Source of the DNA: Streptomyces hygroscopicus
GTDB taxonomy: Bacteria > Actinomycetota > Actinomycetes > Streptomycetales > Streptomycetaceae
Direction: 5' to 3'
Length of the DNA: 64,000 nt
Assembly (NCBI RefSeq): GCF_026168105.1
Contig: NZ_LBMW01000020.1
Coordinates: 62,001-126,000, forward strand
The notes beneath the pieces were generated by a model. That model saw nothing but the letters and a program-made list of their open reading frames with translations, was not told the origin of the DNA and searched no databases. How positions within the stretch are numbered: position 1 is the stretch's first letter; each line of letters opens with the position of its first letter. Made by a program: the position numbers and the translations under genes. This document shows positions 1 through 8,823 of this stretch, one piece after another.

Positions 1-196
1 CCGGCACCGGCTGGCCTCGGTCGCCGTCCCGGTCCTGGCCGTCGCGGGCGGCGCCAGCCCCGAGTGGCTGCGCAGGGCGGCCGAGGCGGTCGCGCAGGCG
101 GCTCCGGGGGGCACGTATCGCGTCCTGGCGGGCCAGAACCACATGGTGGAGCCGCAGGCACTCGCCCCGGTGCTGGCGGAGTTCTTCGCGGGTTAG
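1..196 (+). CDS. alpha/beta hydrolase, C-terminal end only
   Basis: Only the last 64 residues are in the window; the gene begins upstream. The frame ends with the TAG at 194-196. The visible part runs from a beta strand (VPVLAVAGGAS), through an Ala-rich helix, to GQNHMVEPQALAPVLAEFF. This is the usual end of an alpha/beta hydrolase, with the catalytic histidine in the NHM segment followed by a last helix. The catalytic serine and substrate-binding parts lie outside, so no substrate can be named. It is convergent with mnmA. Confidence 0.7.
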   Translation, partial: RHRLASVAVPVLAVAGGASPEWLRRAAEAVAQAAPGGTYRVLAGQNHMVEPQALAPVLAEFFAG

Positions 197-265
197 CGCG
201 AGGGCGCTGCGCGTCGGCACGAGGCGACCTCGCACCGCGGCCCAGGGTCCTTGAGCGGCTCCAGG

Positions 266-310
266 GCCCCTCACGCCGTGGCCCGAGGGCCCTTCACGCC
301 GTGACCCGAG
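266..310. repeat. imperfect 23-bp tandem duplication
   Basis: Two copies of a 22-base unit (GCCCCTCACGCCGTGGCCCG then GCCCTTCACGCCGTGACCCG, each followed by AG) lie between the hydrolase tail and the 3' end of mnmA. They differ at two positions. They may be part of the convergent 3' region; no function is assigned. Confidence 0.5.
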
Positions 311-337
311 GCTCTTCCGAGCCGTGGCGCGGGGACG

Positions 338-1462
338 TCAGGCCACCGCCGTCGTCACCGGGGTCGTCGTCGCGATCGTCGCCGAGCCCACCACGCGCGT
401 GCCGTCGTACAGGACGATCGCCTGTCCGGGGGCCACACCGCGGACCGGCTCGGTGAAGCGCACTCGGAGTTCGCCGTCGGCCGGCTCCGCCGTCACCTCC
501 GTCTCGCCGCCGTGGGCACGGAGCTGGGCGGTGTAGGTGCCGGGACCGGCCGGGGCGACTCCGCACCAGCGGGGCTTGACGGCGGTCAGGGCGGCGACGT
601 CCAGGGAGGACGCCGGGCCCACCGTCACCGTGTTGGTGACCGGCGAGATGTCGAGGACGTAGCGCGGCTTGCCGTCGGGCGCCGGGGTGCCGATCCTCAG
701 GCCCTTGCGCTGGCCGATCGTGAAGCCGTACGCCCCGTCGTGCGTGCCCAGCTTGGCGCCGGTCTCGTCGACGATGTCGCCCTCGGCCCGGCCGAGCCGC
801 CGGGCGAGGAAGCCCTGGGTGTCACCGTCCGCGATGAAGCAGATGTCGTGCGAGTCGGGCTTCTTGGCGACCGCGAGACCCCGGCGCTCGGCCTCCGCAC
901 GGATCTCGTCCTTGGTGGTGACCGTGTCGCCGAGCGGGAACATCGCGTGGGCCAGCTGCTTCTCGTCGAGCACGCCGAGGACGTACGACTGGTCCTTCGC
1001 CATGTCGGAGGCGCGGTGGAGCTCGCGCGTGCCGTCCTCGAGGGTGACGACCTTGGCGTAGTGGCCCGTGCAGACCGCATCGAAGCCGAGCGCGAGGGCC
1101 TTGTCGAGCAGCGCCGCGAACTTGATCTTCTCGTTGCAGCGCAGGCACGGGTTCGGTGTGCGTCCGGCCTCGTACTCGGCGACGAAGTCCTCGACCACGT
1201 CCTCACGGAACCGGTCGGCGAGGTCCCAGACGTAGAACGGGATGCCGATGACGTCCGCGGCGCGGCGGGCGTCGCGCGAGTCCTCGATGGTGCAACAGCC
1301 GCGCGCGCCCGTACGGAACGACTGCGGGTTCGCGGACAGCGCGAGGTGGACGCCGGTCACGTCGTGGCCGGCTTCAGCCGCGCGTGCGGCTGCGACGGCG
1401 GAGTCGACTCCGCCGGACATGGCGGCGAGGACGCGGAGGGGGCGCTGCGGGGTGTCAGTCAT
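338..1462 (-). CDS. mnmA: tRNA-specific 2-thiouridylase MnmA
   Basis: This 374-residue protein adds sulfur to C2 of wobble uridine 34 in tRNA-Lys, -Glu and -Gln. Seen: the PP-loop ATP-binding motif SGGVDS at residues 16-21, the first catalytic cysteine in [13 protein letters not shown] near residue 105, the persulfide-carrying cysteine in [10 protein letters not shown] near residue 206, and the C-terminal beta-barrel domain. Length is normal for the family. Start is the ATG at 1460-1462. It lies 157 bp downstream of a cysteine desulfurase on the same strand, which fits the known sulfur-relay partnership. Confidence 0.96.
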   Translation of the reverse strand: MTDTPQRPLRVLAAMSGGVDSAVAAARAAEAGHDVTGVHLALSANPQSFRTGARGCCTIEDSRDARRAADVIGIPFYVWDLADRFREDVVEDFVAEYEAGRTPNPCLRCNEKIKFAALLDKALALGFDAVCTGHYAKVVTLEDGTRELHRASDMAKDQSYVLGVLDEKQLAHAMFPLGDTVTTKDEIRAEAERRGLAVAKKPDSHDICFIADGDTQGFLARRLGRAEGDIVDETGAKLGTHDGAYGFTIGQRKGLRIGTPAPDGKPRYVLDISPVTNTVTVGPASSLDVAALTAVKPRWCGVAPAGPGTYTAQLRAHGGETEVTAEPADGELRVRFTEPVRGVAPGQAIVLYDGTRVVGSATIATTTPVTTAVA

Positions 1463-1619
1463 AGCTCTTCAAGAGTACGGGGCCCGGGGAACCGGGGCTC
1501 GTGGGTATCCGTGGACGACCGGCCCGGCGCACAGCGCGGCGGCGTGCTACGTCCTGCGCGGGGCACCTGGACCGGTACGTGTGGCTCGTGGAGCGGGCGC
1601 GGGCGGCGGGCCTAGGACG

Positions 1620-2783
1620 TCAGGTCAGTCCGGCGGTGCGGGCACGCTCCACCGCGGGGCCGATCGCCTTGGCCACCGCCTCCACGTCGGCCTCCGTGGA
1701 CGTGTGCCCCAGGGAGAAGCGGAGGGTGCCGCGGGCGAGGTCCGGGTCCGAGCCGATGGCGAGCAGCACATGGCTCGGCTGGGCCACACCGGCCGTGCAG
1801 GCGGAGCCCGTGGAGCATTCGATGCCCTGCGCATCCAGCAGCAGGAGCAGGGAGTCGCCCTCGCAGCCGGGGAAGGTGAAGTGGGCGTTCGCGGGCAGCC
1901 GGTCCACCGGGTCCCCGCCCAGGATCGCGTCCGGGACGGCCGAACGGACCGCGGCGATCAGGTCGTCACGCAGGCCGCCGATCTCGCGGGCGAACCACTC
2001 GCGCTGCTCGGCGGCGAGGTGCCCGGCGACCGCGAAGGAGGCGATGGCCGGGACGTCGAGGGTGCCGGAGCGGACATGGCGCTCCTGGCCACCGCCGTGC
2101 AGCACCGGGACGGGGCTGTACCGGCGGCCGAGGAGCAGTGCCCCGATGCCGTACGGGCCGCCGATCTTGTGGCCGGAGACGGTCATCGCGGCGAGACCCG
2201 AGGCCTCGAAGTCCACCGGGACCTGGCCGAAGGCCTGGACCGCGTCGGCGTGCAGCGGGATGTCGAACTCACCCGCCACATCGGCGAGTTCGCGCACCGG
2301 CATGACCGTGCCGATCTCGTTGTTGGCCCACATGACGGTGGCGAGGGCGACGTCGTCGGGGTTGCGGGCGATCGCCTCGCGCAGGGCCCCCGGGCTGACG
2401 CGGCCGTAGGTGTCGACGGGCAGGTACTCGACGGTGGCGCCCTCGTGTTCGCCGAGCCAGTGGACGGCGTCGAGAACCGCGTGGTGTTCGACGGGGCTGG
2501 CGAGCACCCGGGTGCGGGCCGGGTCGGCGTCGCGGCGGGACCAGAACAGGCCCTTCACAGCGAGGTTGTCCGCCTCGGTGCCGCCGGAGGTGAAGACGAC
2601 CTCGCTGGGGCGGGCGCCCAGCGCTTCGCCGAGGGTTTCGCGGGCCTCTTCGACGGTTCGCCTCGCGCGGCGGCCGGACGCGTGCAGCGAGGAGGCGTTG
2701 CCGATGATCCCGAGTTGCGCGGTCAGGGCCTCTGCCGCCTCGGGGAGCATCGGGGTGGTCGCGGCGTGGTCGAGGTATGCCAT
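1620..2783 (-). CDS. cysteine desulfurase (IscS/NifS family)
   Basis: A PLP enzyme of 387 residues that takes sulfur from cysteine as an enzyme-bound persulfide. Seen: the N-terminal [14 protein letters not shown] segment, the PLP-binding lysine in [10 protein letters not shown] near residue 205, and the catalytic cysteine in the loop [11 protein letters not shown] near residues 322-328. Because it is followed by mnmA on the same strand, I infer that its main job here is tRNA thiolation rather than iron-sulfur assembly. Start is the ATG at 2781-2783. Confidence 0.95.
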   Translation of the reverse strand: MAYLDHAATTPMLPEAAEALTAQLGIIGNASSLHASGRRARRTVEEARETLGEALGARPSEVVFTSGGTEADNLAVKGLFWSRRDADPARTRVLASPVEHHAVLDAVHWLGEHEGATVEYLPVDTYGRVSPGALREAIARNPDDVALATVMWANNEIGTVMPVRELADVAGEFDIPLHADAVQAFGQVPVDFEASGLAAMTVSGHKIGGPYGIGALLLGRRYSPVPVLHGGGQERHVRSGTLDVPAIASFAVAGHLAAEQREWFAREIGGLRDDLIAAVRSAVPDAILGGDPVDRLPANAHFTFPGCEGDSLLLLLDAQGIECSTGSACTAGVAQPSHVLLAIGSDPDLARGTLRFSLGHTSTEADVEAVAKAIGPAVERARTAGLT

Positions 2784-2856
2784 GGTGGGCCCGATTCTAC
2801 GGGCCGTCGTTCTGCGTCCTCAGCCCCGCCGGGGTCCCGTGCCGCGTACCGGTCTC

Positions 2857-3168
2857 CTACAAACTCCAGGAGACCGTCTGGTCCATCGCCATGAACGTCG
2901 CCAGGACCACCAGGTCCGCGATGCCCAGGCCGAGGCCGAGGAGCGCGCGGCCCCGGCGCTCGGTGCCGCGCCACAGGGCCACGGCCGCCAGGGTGATGGC
3001 GATGGGGCCGAGGAAGACGTTCAGGACGAGGAGGCCGAGCAGCCCCAGCACGAAGGACGCGACGGCCATGCCGTCGGTGTCGCGCACTCCGGTGCGGCGG
3101 GCAGGCACGGCGGTGTCCTCGGTTCGTTGGGGGTTTCGGGCGGTCGTTCGTACAGCGGTGAGTTGCAT
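2857..3168 (-). CDS. small DUF4190-like membrane protein
   Basis: A 103-residue protein whose middle (GMAVASFVLGLLGLLVLNVF, then ITLAAVALWRGTERRGRALLGLG) is the two-helix pattern of DUF4190 membrane proteins. The C-terminus has a further hydrophobic stretch (IADLVVLATFMAMDQTV). The start at 3168 is preferred because GGGAG lies about 9 bases upstream and everything further upstream in frame is Arg-rich non-coding translation. Function unknown. It follows another small membrane gene on the same strand by 38 bp, and both sit downstream of the TetR operator-like region. Confidence 0.75.
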   Translation of the reverse strand: MQLTAVRTTARNPQRTEDTAVPARRTGVRDTDGMAVASFVLGLLGLLVLNVFLGPIAITLAAVALWRGTERRGRALLGLGLGIADLVVLATFMAMDQTVSWSL

Positions 3169-3206
3169 GACGGTCAGCTCCCGAAGATGGGTTGGGGTAC
3201 GGCGGT

Positions 3207-3374
3207 TCAGTGGGCCGATGTGTGCCGCCGGCGCCCGTGCCACTCGCGGACCGCGAAGACCACGAGCCACACCGCGATGACGGCGGCGGCGGCGAGGGTG
3301 AAGGAGAGCGGGGCGTGGGCGACGGTGCCCAGGACCGCGCCCAGCAGCAGAAGTGCGGCGACGAGGAACAGCAT
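3207..3374 (-). CDS. very small two-helix membrane protein
   Basis: A 55-codon gene read from the sequence: ATG at 3372-3374, TGA at 3207-3209. It encodes a first hydrophobic helix (MLFLVAALLLLGAVLGTV), a short loop with HAPLS, a second helix (AAAAVIAVWLVVFAVREW) and a basic tail (HGRRRHTSAH). This is a typical streptomycete small integral membrane protein. It is the first gene of a minus-strand pair with the DUF4190-like gene and is divergent from the TetR gene at 3522. Its leader contains a perfect 16-bp tandem duplication. Function unknown. Confidence 0.65.
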   Translation of the reverse strand: MLFLVAALLLLGAVLGTVAHAPLSFTLAAAAVIAVWLVVFAVREWHGRRRHTSAH

Positions 3375-3388
3375 GGGACGAGATCCCC

Positions 3389-3420
3389 TTCCGAGATGCT
3401 CGTTTTCCGAGATGCTCGTT
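3389..3420. repeat. perfect 16-bp tandem duplication in a leader
   Basis: TTCCGAGATGCTCGTT occurs twice back to back (3389-3404 and 3405-3420), just upstream of the small membrane gene that starts at 3374. It lies inside its probable 5' leader. It could be a recent slippage event or paired binding half-sites. Confidence 0.8.
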
Positions 3421-3430
3421 ACATTTCGGT

Positions 3431-3515
3431 GAACGATTGTGGTTACAGTTGTTCACTGACTTCCTAGTCTAGCGCGTCCGACACCTTTCCAATTCCAGAG
3501 AACAGTTGTTAACTG
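3431..3515. promoter_or_regulatory. divergent promoter with repeated TetR-like operator half-sites
   Basis: The AT-richer gap between the small membrane gene and the TetR gene holds two copies of ACAGTTGTT with an AACA-N2-TGTT palindromic core: TACAGTTGTTCAC at 3444-3456 and AACAGTTGTTAAC at 3501-3513. A related GAACGATTGT lies at 3431-3440. The second copy ends 8 bases before the TetR start codon. No clear ribosome-binding site precedes that ATG, so the TetR transcript may be leaderless. Autoregulation is inferred. Confidence 0.45.
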
Positions 3516-3521
3516 CATGGC

Positions 3522-4148
3522 ATGAGTCACACCCTCGGCATCCGGCAGGCCCAGAAGCAGAAGACCCGGCAGGCGCTCCTGGACGCGGCGTTGGGGCTGC
3601 TGGAGGAGCAGAGCCTGAGCAGCCTGGGCCTGCGCGAGGTCACCCGCGCGGTCGGCATCGCCCCGACAGCCTTCTACCGGCACTTCCGCTCCACCGCGGA
3701 CCTCGGCGTGGAGCTGGTCGAGGCGGCCCTCGGCAGCCTCCACCCCATGATCGAGTCCACGGTCTCGGACGCCGGCGACAGCGACGAACGCATCACGCGG
3801 GCCGTGGACCTGATCGCCCGGCACGTGGACGCGTACCCCGCGCACGTACGGTTCATCGCACGCGAGCGCCACGGCGGCGTCCAGCCGGTGCGGGAGGCGA
3901 TCCGGCGGCAACTGGCCCGGTTCGCCGAGGAGGTGAAGGTCGCACTGGCCGAGCACCCCGAGTCCGCGGGGTGGAGCGACGAGGACCTGCTGATGCTTGC
4001 CGGCCTGTACGTCGACCAGATGCTGATGACGGCCTCCCAGTTCCTGGAGGCACAGGAGGGCGGCGCCGAAGAGCGCGACCGGGTGGCCCGGATGGCGACC
4101 CAGCGGCTGCGTCTGATCAGCATCGGCCGCCACCACTGGAAGGACTGA
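3522..4148 (+). CDS. TetR family transcriptional regulator
   Basis: 208 residues. The N-terminal domain is a standard TetR helix-turn-helix (TRQALLDAALGLLEEQSLSSLGLREVTRAVG, then the recognition helix IAPTAFYRHFRSTADLG). The C-terminal helical ligand domain has the VRFIARERHGG segment seen in regulators that resemble fatty-acid-responsive TetR proteins. It is divergent from two small membrane genes, and repeated palindromic sites lie between them, so they are its likely targets. Ligand unknown. Confidence 0.88.
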   Translation: MSHTLGIRQAQKQKTRQALLDAALGLLEEQSLSSLGLREVTRAVGIAPTAFYRHFRSTADLGVELVEAALGSLHPMIESTVSDAGDSDERITRAVDLIARHVDAYPAHVRFIARERHGGVQPVREAIRRQLARFAEEVKVALAEHPESAGWSDEDLLMLAGLYVDQMLMTASQFLEAQEGGAEERDRVARMATQRLRLISIGRHHWKD

Positions 4149-4220
4149 CCCGGCCCGCGCCTGCGTTTCGGGCACGGGGGGCTCAAGTGACCGCGTCGGC
4201 CCGCTCCTTCACCTCACTCT

Positions 4221-5186
4221 TCAGCCCTCGCGCCGGTAGAGCTCCGCGACGGAGGCCGCCGCGCGCGCCACTTCCTCGCGCGCCTCGGGCGGGTCCAGGA
4301 CCTCGAGAAGGTCGGCGAACACGAGGAGTTGACGGACCTCGCGGACAAAGCCGTACGACAGCCGGGCGGTCACCCATGCGCCGGCGCCGTCGTCCTGCGG
4401 CAGGGCGACGAGCGCGGAGGCGGTCAGGCGCTGGAACATGTCGAGGACGTCGCGGCGCACCCGGACCGTCACCTCGAAGCCGCCGGGCCGTTCCTCGACC
4501 TGTCGGCGCAACACCTCCCAGGCGTCGGCGAGTTCGACGCCCGGGCGCCGCCGGACCGGGTCGGGCAGCAGGGTCGCCGAGCGCACCCGGTCCGCGCGGA
4601 AGAGCTGCGGCCTGCCGCGCCGGTCGGCGACCAGGTACCAGACACCCGCCTTGGAGACGAGCCCGTACGGGTCGACGGTGTAGGTGTGCGGCTCGGTGTC
4701 CCCGCTGTGCCGGTAGCGCAGCCGCAGCCGGCGGTCGGCGAACACCGCGTCCTGCAGGACGTCCAGGTCGACGGCGGGCTGCGGGCCGCCCTTCCAGCGT
4801 GTCGCGTCGACCAGGATGCGACGGCTGGTGGCCTCGGCGGCGGGCCGGTGCGGGGCGGGCAGCGCGGCCATCACCTTGCGCAGCGCGGACCCGAGGGCGG
4901 CGTCCAGGCCGAGCGCGGCGTGGGCGCCCTGCGCGGCCAGGATGAACAGGGCGCGGGACTCGTCGGCGGTCAGTCCGGTGACGTCCGTGCGGAACCCGGC
5001 GAGCAGTTCGATGCCGCCGTGCCGTCCGCGCTCCGCGTACACCGGGACACCGGAGGCCGACAGGGCCTCGACGTCACGGTAGATGGTGCGCACCGACACC
5101 TCGAGCCGCTCGGCGAGTTCGTGCGCCGGGACGCGGCCTCGGGTCTGGAGCAGCAGAAGGATCGAGAGCAGGCGGTCGGACTTCAC
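4221..5186 (-). CDS. HTH/WYL-domain transcriptional regulator (YafY-like)
   Basis: 321 residues. The N-terminal winged helix-turn-helix is visible (KSDRLLSILLLLQTRGRVPA, then LEVSVRTIYRDVEALSASGVPV). The WYL region follows (GLVSKAGVWYLVADRRGRPQLFRADRVRSA), and then a C-terminal WCX-like domain. The start is placed at GTG 5184-5186, giving the usual family beginning VKSDRLL; an upstream TTG at 5222 is also in frame. It is divergent from the gene at 5288, which is its likely target. WYL proteins of this class sense small ligands; none can be named here. Confidence 0.88.
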   Translation of the reverse strand: MKSDRLLSILLLLQTRGRVPAHELAERLEVSVRTIYRDVEALSASGVPVYAERGRHGGIELLAGFRTDVTGLTADESRALFILAAQGAHAALGLDAALGSALRKVMAALPAPHRPAAEATSRRILVDATRWKGGPQPAVDLDVLQDAVFADRRLRLRYRHSGDTEPHTYTVDPYGLVSKAGVWYLVADRRGRPQLFRADRVRSATLLPDPVRRRPGVELADAWEVLRRQVEERPGGFEVTVRVRRDVLDMFQRLTASALVALPQDDGAGAWVTARLSYGFVREVRQLLVFADLLEVLDPPEAREEVARAAASVAELYRREG

Positions 5187-5225
5187 CCGCCCAGCATCGC
5201 GGCGGAGCGAAGTCCCGCGCAAATG

Positions 5226-5242
5226 CTGACGGAAGTTGTCAG
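5226..5242. promoter_or_regulatory. candidate operator between WYL regulator and its divergent gene
   Basis: CTGAC and GTCAG are separated by seven bases (CTGACGGAAGTTGTCAG) in the gap between the two divergent genes. The spacing and position suit a dimeric regulator binding site, probably for the WYL protein. This is inferred from position and symmetry only. Confidence 0.4.
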
Positions 5243-5287
5243 GTTATGAAGCGAACCTCATGGCACGAACCCACGGAGAGGACAACC

Positions 5288-5872
5288 ATGAACACCGACC
5301 CCCGCCCCCTGTACGCCCGCGCCACCGACCAGGCCGCCGCGCTGGTCAGGACCGTAAGGCCGGAGCAGCTCACCGGTCCCACGCCCTGTACCGGGTTCGA
5401 CGTACGCATGCTGCTTTCGCACCTCGTCGGTGCCGCGCACCGGACCGCGGCGATCGGCGCGGGCGGCGACGGCATGGCCGTACGCCCGTTCGCGGACGGG
5501 GTCGCGGACGACAGCTGGCCGGACGCGTACGACGAGGCCAGGACCGAGGTTGCAAGGGCCTGGGCCGACGACGCCCGGCTGGACGCGCCGGTACGCGCAC
5601 CCTGGGGCGAGACGTCGGGCCGCAATGCACTGTCCGGCTATGTCATGGAGTGCGTGACCCACACCTGGGACCTGCGGGAGGCCCTGGGCCGTCCCTTCGA
5701 ACTCGACCCGGAACTGGCGGAGTTCGCGCTCACCGTGGCCCGCGGCGTCCTGCCCGAGCCGGAGCGGGGCGACGACGTGCCCTTCGACTCGGCGCTGCCC
5801 GCCCCCGAGGGGGCGGACGCCTATGAGCGCCTCGCGGCCTGGCTGGGGCGCAGGCCGCTCGAGGGCGCCTGA
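5288..5872 (+). CDS. TIGR03086-type metal-binding protein (DinB/mycothiol transferase fold)
   Basis: 194 residues. The pattern DQAAALVRTVRPEQLTGPTPC followed by DVRMLLSHLVGAAHR is typical of the actinobacterial TIGR03086 family, related to the mycothiol-dependent maleylpyruvate isomerase/DinB fold. The metal-binding histidine is in LLSHLVG, and others lie in ECVTHTWDLREALG. The ATG at 5288 is chosen over one at 5246 because GGAGAGGA sits just upstream. It is divergent from the WYL regulator, a common pairing in Streptomyces. Its substrate is unknown. Confidence 0.85.
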   Translation: MNTDPRPLYARATDQAAALVRTVRPEQLTGPTPCTGFDVRMLLSHLVGAAHRTAAIGAGGDGMAVRPFADGVADDSWPDAYDEARTEVARAWADDARLDAPVRAPWGETSGRNALSGYVMECVTHTWDLREALGRPFELDPELAEFALTVARGVLPEPERGDDVPFDSALPAPEGADAYERLAAWLGRRPLEGA

Positions 5873-5875
5873 GAC

Positions 5876-6736
5876 TCAGTCGAGCTTGGCCTTTGCCAGT
5901 TGGCGGGACTGGGCGACCAGACGGTCGGCGCTGTCCCAGACCTCGGCGTCCTCCTCGAGGAAGCCGCCGGCCAGATTGCGCGTGGTGATCGACACCCGCA
6001 GCGGTCCCGGCGCCGGACGGGACCGCACGTGCACGGTGAGCTCGACGGTCGGCACCCAGCCGAAGAGCCCCATTTCGAAGGCGGTGGGCGGCAGCGCGTC
6101 CACCGCGAGGAGGAGCGAGAGCGGGTCGGCGTCGCGGCCGTCGGCGAGCCCGAACCAGGCCCTCATCTCCCCCTTCCCGGAGGGCGAGCCCAGCGCCCAG
6201 CCCAGCGTGGCGGGATCGAGCTTGAGCATCAGCCGCTCGGTGATGGCCGAGCTGCCCGGTACGGGCGCCGGGCCGTCCTCGGGGCCGAAGCACTGGTCCA
6301 TCGGCGGGAGGACCGGCGGCTGCGCGGTCGTACGGACGTCGTCGGGCAGGGCGTCCAGTTCACCGTAGGAGGCGAGGACCCGGATCCGCTCGACCTCGCG
6401 GCCCTCGTCGTCGTACTGGAAGAGGGATGCCTGCCCCGTGGAGAGGGAGCGGCCCGTGCGGACGAGGTCCGTGCGGATCACCGCGGGCCCCGGCTGGGAC
6501 GCGGTGAGGTAGTACGCGGAGATCGTGAACGGGTCGGGGTGCGGCAGGGCGTCGGCGAGGGCGCGGCCCAGGACCGCCAGCAGATAGCCGCCGTTGACGG
6601 CGCTGATGATCGTCCAGCCCGCGGAGAGATCGATGTCGTAGACACCGGGCTCACGGAGGGTCACCGCGATGTCGCGGTCGAACTCGCTGTCACCGACCGT
6701 GGCCCGCGCGGCAGGTGCGGTAGCTGCTTCTGGCAT
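5876..6736 (-). CDS. acyl-CoA thioesterase-like hotdog protein
   Basis: 286 residues with two hotdog halves. The first half has GWTIISAVNGGYLLAVLGRAL and PHPDPFTISAYYLTASQPGPA, the usual substrate-channel segments of TesB-like thioesterases. The second has PSGKGEMRAWFGLADGRDADPLSLLLAVDALPP and ends with WDSADRLVAQSRQLAK. Predicted to hydrolyse acyl-CoA thioesters in the cytoplasm; chain length is not predictable. The start at 6736 skips five in-frame residues. It converges with the TIGR03086 gene, leaving only 3 bp between stops. Confidence 0.85.
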   Translation of the reverse strand: MPEAATAPAARATVGDSEFDRDIAVTLREPGVYDIDLSAGWTIISAVNGGYLLAVLGRALADALPHPDPFTISAYYLTASQPGPAVIRTDLVRTGRSLSTGQASLFQYDDEGREVERIRVLASYGELDALPDDVRTTAQPPVLPPMDQCFGPEDGPAPVPGSSAITERLMLKLDPATLGWALGSPSGKGEMRAWFGLADGRDADPLSLLLAVDALPPTAFEMGLFGWVPTVELTVHVRSRPAPGPLRVSITTRNLAGGFLEEDAEVWDSADRLVAQSRQLAKAKLD

Positions 6737-6763
6737 GCCTGAACAGTACAACAGGAAATTACT

Positions 6764-6775
6764 AAGCAGTAGCTT
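6764..6775. promoter_or_regulatory. short palindrome in the divergent thioesterase/esterase gap
   Basis: AAGCAGTAGCTT (AAGC-N4-GCTT) lies in an unusually AT-rich gap of about 230 bp between the divergent thioesterase and esterase genes, 28 bp upstream of the thioesterase start. It is a weak candidate operator. Confidence 0.25.
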
Positions 6776-6966
6776 TTACTATTGGGCTTATCGTTACGAC
6801 TCAGGTGACACTCAGCCGAACTCCGCGTGGATCCAGACCCGCGCGGGTGAGGTTTTGGCAATTTCTAGGTAAGTGTCCGCACTCGTCCGTGACCGACGGG
6901 CTGTCCTTCCCCTCTCAGAAGACGTACAGCTTGTTCCGCCCGTTCACAGGAAGAGCCGCAAAGCCG

Positions 6967-8190
6967 ATGAGCCTGACCGGGACGCCGTTCCTCCTCATGT
7001 CGATCGTCCTCGTGGCGATCGCCCTCATCCTGCCGCTGTTCCTGTGGTCCCGGATCCGTGGACCCCGGATCGCACGCCACGCCGTCCGGGTGCTTATGCT
7101 CCTGTTCGCGCAGGTCACAGCGGTCACTCTGGTCTTCGTGCTGGTCAACAACGCCAACAACCTCTATGACAACTGGGCCGACCTGTTCGGCACGGGCAAC
7201 CACGTCCAGCAGGCCGCCGACCTCGGCAAGGACGGCACCGGCGGGATCCAGGTGAAGGCCCTGCCGAAGGTCAAACAGACGTTCACCCAGGCCGACGGCC
7301 CCGGCATGCGCGCGGCGGGCGGGGTGCAGGTCACCCAGCTCAAGGGCCGTGTGTCGGGCGTCAACGCCGAGGTCTACGTCTGGCTGCCGCCGCAGTACAA
7401 CGACCCCGCTTACAAGGACAAGAAGTTCCCGGTCGTGGAGCTGCTGTCCGGCTACCCGGGCTCGGCCAAGGCATGGTTCGGCTCGCTGAAGGTGCACGAG
7501 CAGCTGCTGCCGCTGATGAAGAACGGACAGGTGGCACCGTTCATCCTGGTGTCCCCGCGCACCAACCTGATCGCCAAGGTCGACACGGGCTGCGCCAACG
7601 TGCCGGGCGCCGTGAACGCCGACACCTGGCTGAGCATCGACGTACCCAAGATGGTGATGGACAACTTCCGCGCCGACTCCGCGCCGAACGGCTGGGCGAC
7701 CGCGGGCTACTCCGCGGGGGCGCACTGCGCGGCGAAGCTCGCGATCGCGCACCCCGACCGCTACCGGGCCGCGATCAGCCTGTCCGGCTACAACGACCCG
7801 ATCGGCGAGCGCAACTCCCTCGCCGCGCAGAGCGTCCAGCTGCGGCGGGAGAACAACCCCTACTACATCCTGAAGGGCTACCGCACCCCGCCGCACGTCG
7901 CGCTCTACCTGTCCGGCGAGTCCGGTGACGGCTACCAGGCGGCCGCTGCGCTGCAGCAGATCGCCAAGCCGCCGACGACCGTGCGCGCGGTGCTCATCCC
8001 GCGCAGCGCCGGCGGGCACAGCATGGCCCTGTGGCGGCCGCAGATCCCGACGGTGTTCACCTGGCTGAGCCAGCAGATGAGCGGCCAGGCTACGGGAGCT
8101 CTTCCTCAGCCACATTGGAGCGCCGGTTCCAAGCGCGCGGCGCTCGCCAGTGGAAACGCATCGCGAGCAGGCGTAGTACGAAAGCGGTGA
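6967..8190 (+). CDS. membrane-anchored esterase (esterase D/antigen 85-like)
   Basis: 407 residues. The N-terminus has hydrophobic segments (FLLMSIVLVAIALILPLFLW and VLMLLFAQVTAVTLVFVLV). The hydrolase domain that follows should lie outside the membrane. It contains VYVWLPPQYND, FPVVELLSGYPGS, the nucleophile elbow GYSAGAHCA and the late GGHSMALW segment carrying the catalytic histidine. This is the putative-esterase/mycolyltransferase fold of the antigen 85 type. ATG 6967 is chosen because homologous sequence begins there. Its last 101 bases overlap the 3' end of the convergent TRIC-type gene, and its tail after residue 375 is low-complexity. Confidence 0.82.
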   Translation: MSLTGTPFLLMSIVLVAIALILPLFLWSRIRGPRIARHAVRVLMLLFAQVTAVTLVFVLVNNANNLYDNWADLFGTGNHVQQAADLGKDGTGGIQVKALPKVKQTFTQADGPGMRAAGGVQVTQLKGRVSGVNAEVYVWLPPQYNDPAYKDKKFPVVELLSGYPGSAKAWFGSLKVHEQLLPLMKNGQVAPFILVSPRTNLIAKVDTGCANVPGAVNADTWLSIDVPKMVMDNFRADSAPNGWATAGYSAGAHCAAKLAIAHPDRYRAAISLSGYNDPIGERNSLAAQSVQLRRENNPYYILKGYRTPPHVALYLSGESGDGYQAAAALQQIAKPPTTVRAVLIPRSAGGHSMALWRPQIPTVFTWLSQQMSGQATGALPQPHWSAGSKRAALASGNASRAGVVRKR

Positions 8191-8773
8191 CGGCCGCGAG
8201 GCCGGAGGTGAGCGGGGTCAGCACGCCGTAGCGGATGCAGAGCGCGACCATCGTGGCCCCGACGATCGCGGGAACCGCGTACAGGTCGCGGTCCCAGCGC
8301 AGCAGCGAGGGCACCTCGTTGGCGAGGACGTCACGCAGGACGCCGCCGCCCACGGCCGTGGCAAGGCCGAGGGCGGCGGACGCCGTCAGGCCCAGCCCGT
8401 GGTCGTACGCCTTGGTCGTCCCGGCGACGCAGAACAGGCCGAGGCCGGCCGCGTCGAAGACGTTGACGCCAACCTGAATGCGCTCCACCTGAGGGTGGAG
8501 GAAGAACACCAGGAGCGCGGCGAGCAGCGGGGTCAGGAAATACCCCAGATCCGTGAACGCGGCCGGCGGCACGGCACCGATGATCACGTCCCGGAAGAGA
8601 CCTCCGCCCAGCGCGGTGACCTCGGCAAGCACCGCGATGCCGAAGACGTCGAAGTTCTTGCGGACGGCCAGCAGAGCGCCGGAGATCGCGAAGACGAAGA
8701 TGCCCACGAGATCGAGCGTGTGCTGGACGGAGGGGCTGAACAATTGCTGGAGCACCCTTATATTCTGACCCAT
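8090..8773 (-). CDS. trimeric intracellular cation channel (TRIC/UPF0126) family protein
   Basis: 227 residues with seven hydrophobic helices. Two repeated halves carry the family signature: LDLVGIFVFAISGALLAV with GGGLFRDVIIG, then FDAAGLGLFCVAGTTKAY with GGGVLRDVLANEVPSLL. Bacterial TRIC proteins form trimeric cation channels. The start is uncertain: GTG 8785, ATG 8773 and GTG 8755 are all in frame, and none has an ideal ribosome-binding site. The 3' end overlaps the convergent esterase gene by 101 bp, which is long for bacteria. Confidence 0.88.
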   Translation of the reverse strand: MGQNIRVLQQLFSPSVQHTLDLVGIFVFAISGALLAVRKNFDVFGIAVLAEVTALGGGLFRDVIIGAVPPAAFTDLGYFLTPLLAALLVFFLHPQVERIQVGVNVFDAAGLGLFCVAGTTKAYDHGLGLTASAALGLATAVGGGVLRDVLANEVPSLLRWDRDLYAVPAIVGATMVALCIRYGVLTPLTSGLAAVTAFVLRLLAMRFHWRAPRAWNRRSNVAEEELP

Positions 8774-8823
8774 CAAAGGGTGCACGCCTTACAAAGCAAG
8801 GCCAAGACGTGGGAACGCCGAGG

